From: Lachnospira sp900551945
GTDB lineage: Bacteria; Bacillota; Clostridia; Lachnospirales; Lachnospiraceae
DNA length: 14,816 nt
Assembly (NCBI GenBank): GCA_048380335.1
Contig: DBFCCI010000023.1
Span: 1-14,816 of the forward strand
Direction of reading: 5' to 3'
Every line of letters starts with the position of its first letter. The first letter of the stretch is position 1. Under the pieces are notes generated by a model that saw only the letters and a program-made list of their open reading frames with translations, made no database searches and had not been told where the DNA came from. This document shows positions 14,183 through 14,816 of this stretch, one piece after another. A program made the translations under genes and the position numbers.

Positions 14183-14816
14183 TGGTCAAGCTTTTTTGTA
14201 ACACTTTGTTCGGTAAATACCTATGTAAATCGAGCTTCCATTGGTGTTAAATAGTTATTGTAAGAATGGGGTCTTACATAATTGTATCAGTTGATATATT
14301 CCTTTGTCATTTTATCAAGCATTTCTACACTCTCAAAAGTAAATCTATAATAGAAACAACTTTTAAATGTATTAAAGAATCTTTCCATTGGTGTATTATC
14401 ATAAGGATACCCAGCTTTGCTCATACTCTGAGTGATACCTTGCTCCTTACAGAACAAAACAAACTCCCAGGACGCAAATTGCTGTCCTTGATCCGAATGC
14501 AATATCAAGTTCTTTGGATATTTTTCCTGCTTCAACGCAATTTTTAAAGTCTCTTTTGCGAGATCGGTATTTATATAATCGCTATTGACCGATGAAATAG
14601 CTGATCTATCAAACAAATCAATAATGGTGCAGTTATATTTGAATCGTCCATTAGGTTGGCGCATATAGGTAAAATCAGTACACCATACCTTGTTTTTATG
14701 ATCAACAGTAAAATTTTGACATAATAGATTATTAAATATCTTATGTTTTTTACCAGCAGTGTATCCAGGCTTTTTACGCATTATGATAACAGCTAAATTA
14801 AGAGTTTTATTCATAT
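14178..14816 (-). mobile_element. IS3-family (IS150-type) insertion sequence, partial
   Basis: TGTAGTGGTCAAGC at 14178 has the TG-start and position expected for the end of an IS3/IS150-group element. It lies 43 bases beyond the stop of the minus-strand transposase gene that fills the rest of the window. The other end, orfA and any target duplication are outside. Confidence 0.75.
14221..14816 (-). pseudogene. IS3-family transposase OrfB (DDE integrase core), with in-frame stop, 5' end cut by window
   Basis: The minus-strand frame shows the DDE core of IS3-family integrase-type transposases: first Asp in VWCTDFTYM, second Asp in LILHSDQGQQFAS, and Glu in DNTPMERFFNTFKSCFYYR. After KEYIN the frame stops at TGA (14287-14289 on the plus strand), but it continues in frame with YNYVRPHSYNNYLTPMEARF to TAG at 14221-14223. 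That is the normal OrfB tail. The usual YINWYNYVRPH-like sequence suggests that a Trp TGG became TGA. The truncated product would keep all three catalytic residues but lack the last 22 residues, so activity is doubtful. The N-terminal part and orfA lie outside. Confidence 0.85.

Noticed and set aside
9927..14289. Stop-codon reassignment, since two genes continue past in-frame TAA and TGA
   Set aside because: The codons differ, both genes are transposon genes prone to decay, and the housekeeping and tnpV genes use TAA, TAG and TGA as normal ends.

Overview
The window looks like a chromosomal piece of a low-GC Gram-positive anaerobe, most likely a Clostridia/Lachnospiraceae-type gut bacterium. 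The basis is the strongly AT-rich sequence, AGGAGG-type ribosome binding sites, a MutS2 with a C-terminal Smr domain, a YhaM-type exoribonuclease, a clostridial RlmD/RumA-type methyltransferase and a TnpV-type transposon gene. The species cannot be named from sequence alone.

Layout. (1) 1-240: the 3' remnant of an IS200/IS605 transposase, followed by a long perfect hairpin typical of such IS ends. (2) 327-5089, minus strand: housekeeping genes in the order mutS2, OmpR-family response regulator, HAMP-type sensor kinase. (3) 5090-5689: a divergent, AT-rich intergenic region. (4) 5690-9692, plus strand: a housekeeping run of a membrane-anchored HtrA-like protein without a visible catalytic triad, YhaM exoribonuclease and RlmD-type 23S rRNA m5U methyltransferase. 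(5) From about 9380 on: accessory DNA. The rlmD 3' end carries a roughly 90-residue extra C-terminal segment, which I read as the footprint of an element integrated at the HVETVV codons. It is followed by a tnpV gene with one in-frame stop, a coupled 57-residue transposon protein, and then a compact three-gene cassette.

The cassette (10590-13612) encodes a small XRE-type DNA-binding protein, a C5-cytosine methyltransferase with an unusual ~220-residue helical insertion, and an HNH endonuclease. All three overlap end to end, which fits a Type II restriction-modification system with a controller gene. Its most striking feature is at the borders: a perfect 20-bp inverted repeat (10396-10415 and 13738-13757). 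Just inside each arm lie two small hairpins in matching order and at nearly the same distance. The unit of 3,362 bp therefore looks like a discrete module, perhaps a transposase-less mobile cassette or one carried between two copies of a small palindromic element.

(6) 13758-14816: a terminator, a stretch of degenerate ~53-bp repeats with ribosome-binding-site-like cores, a short open frame cut by an insertion, and the end of an IS3/IS150-type insertion sequence whose transposase also carries an in-frame stop. All three transposase-type genes in the window are broken, so the accessory region looks old and eroding, while the restriction-modification genes remain open and intact.
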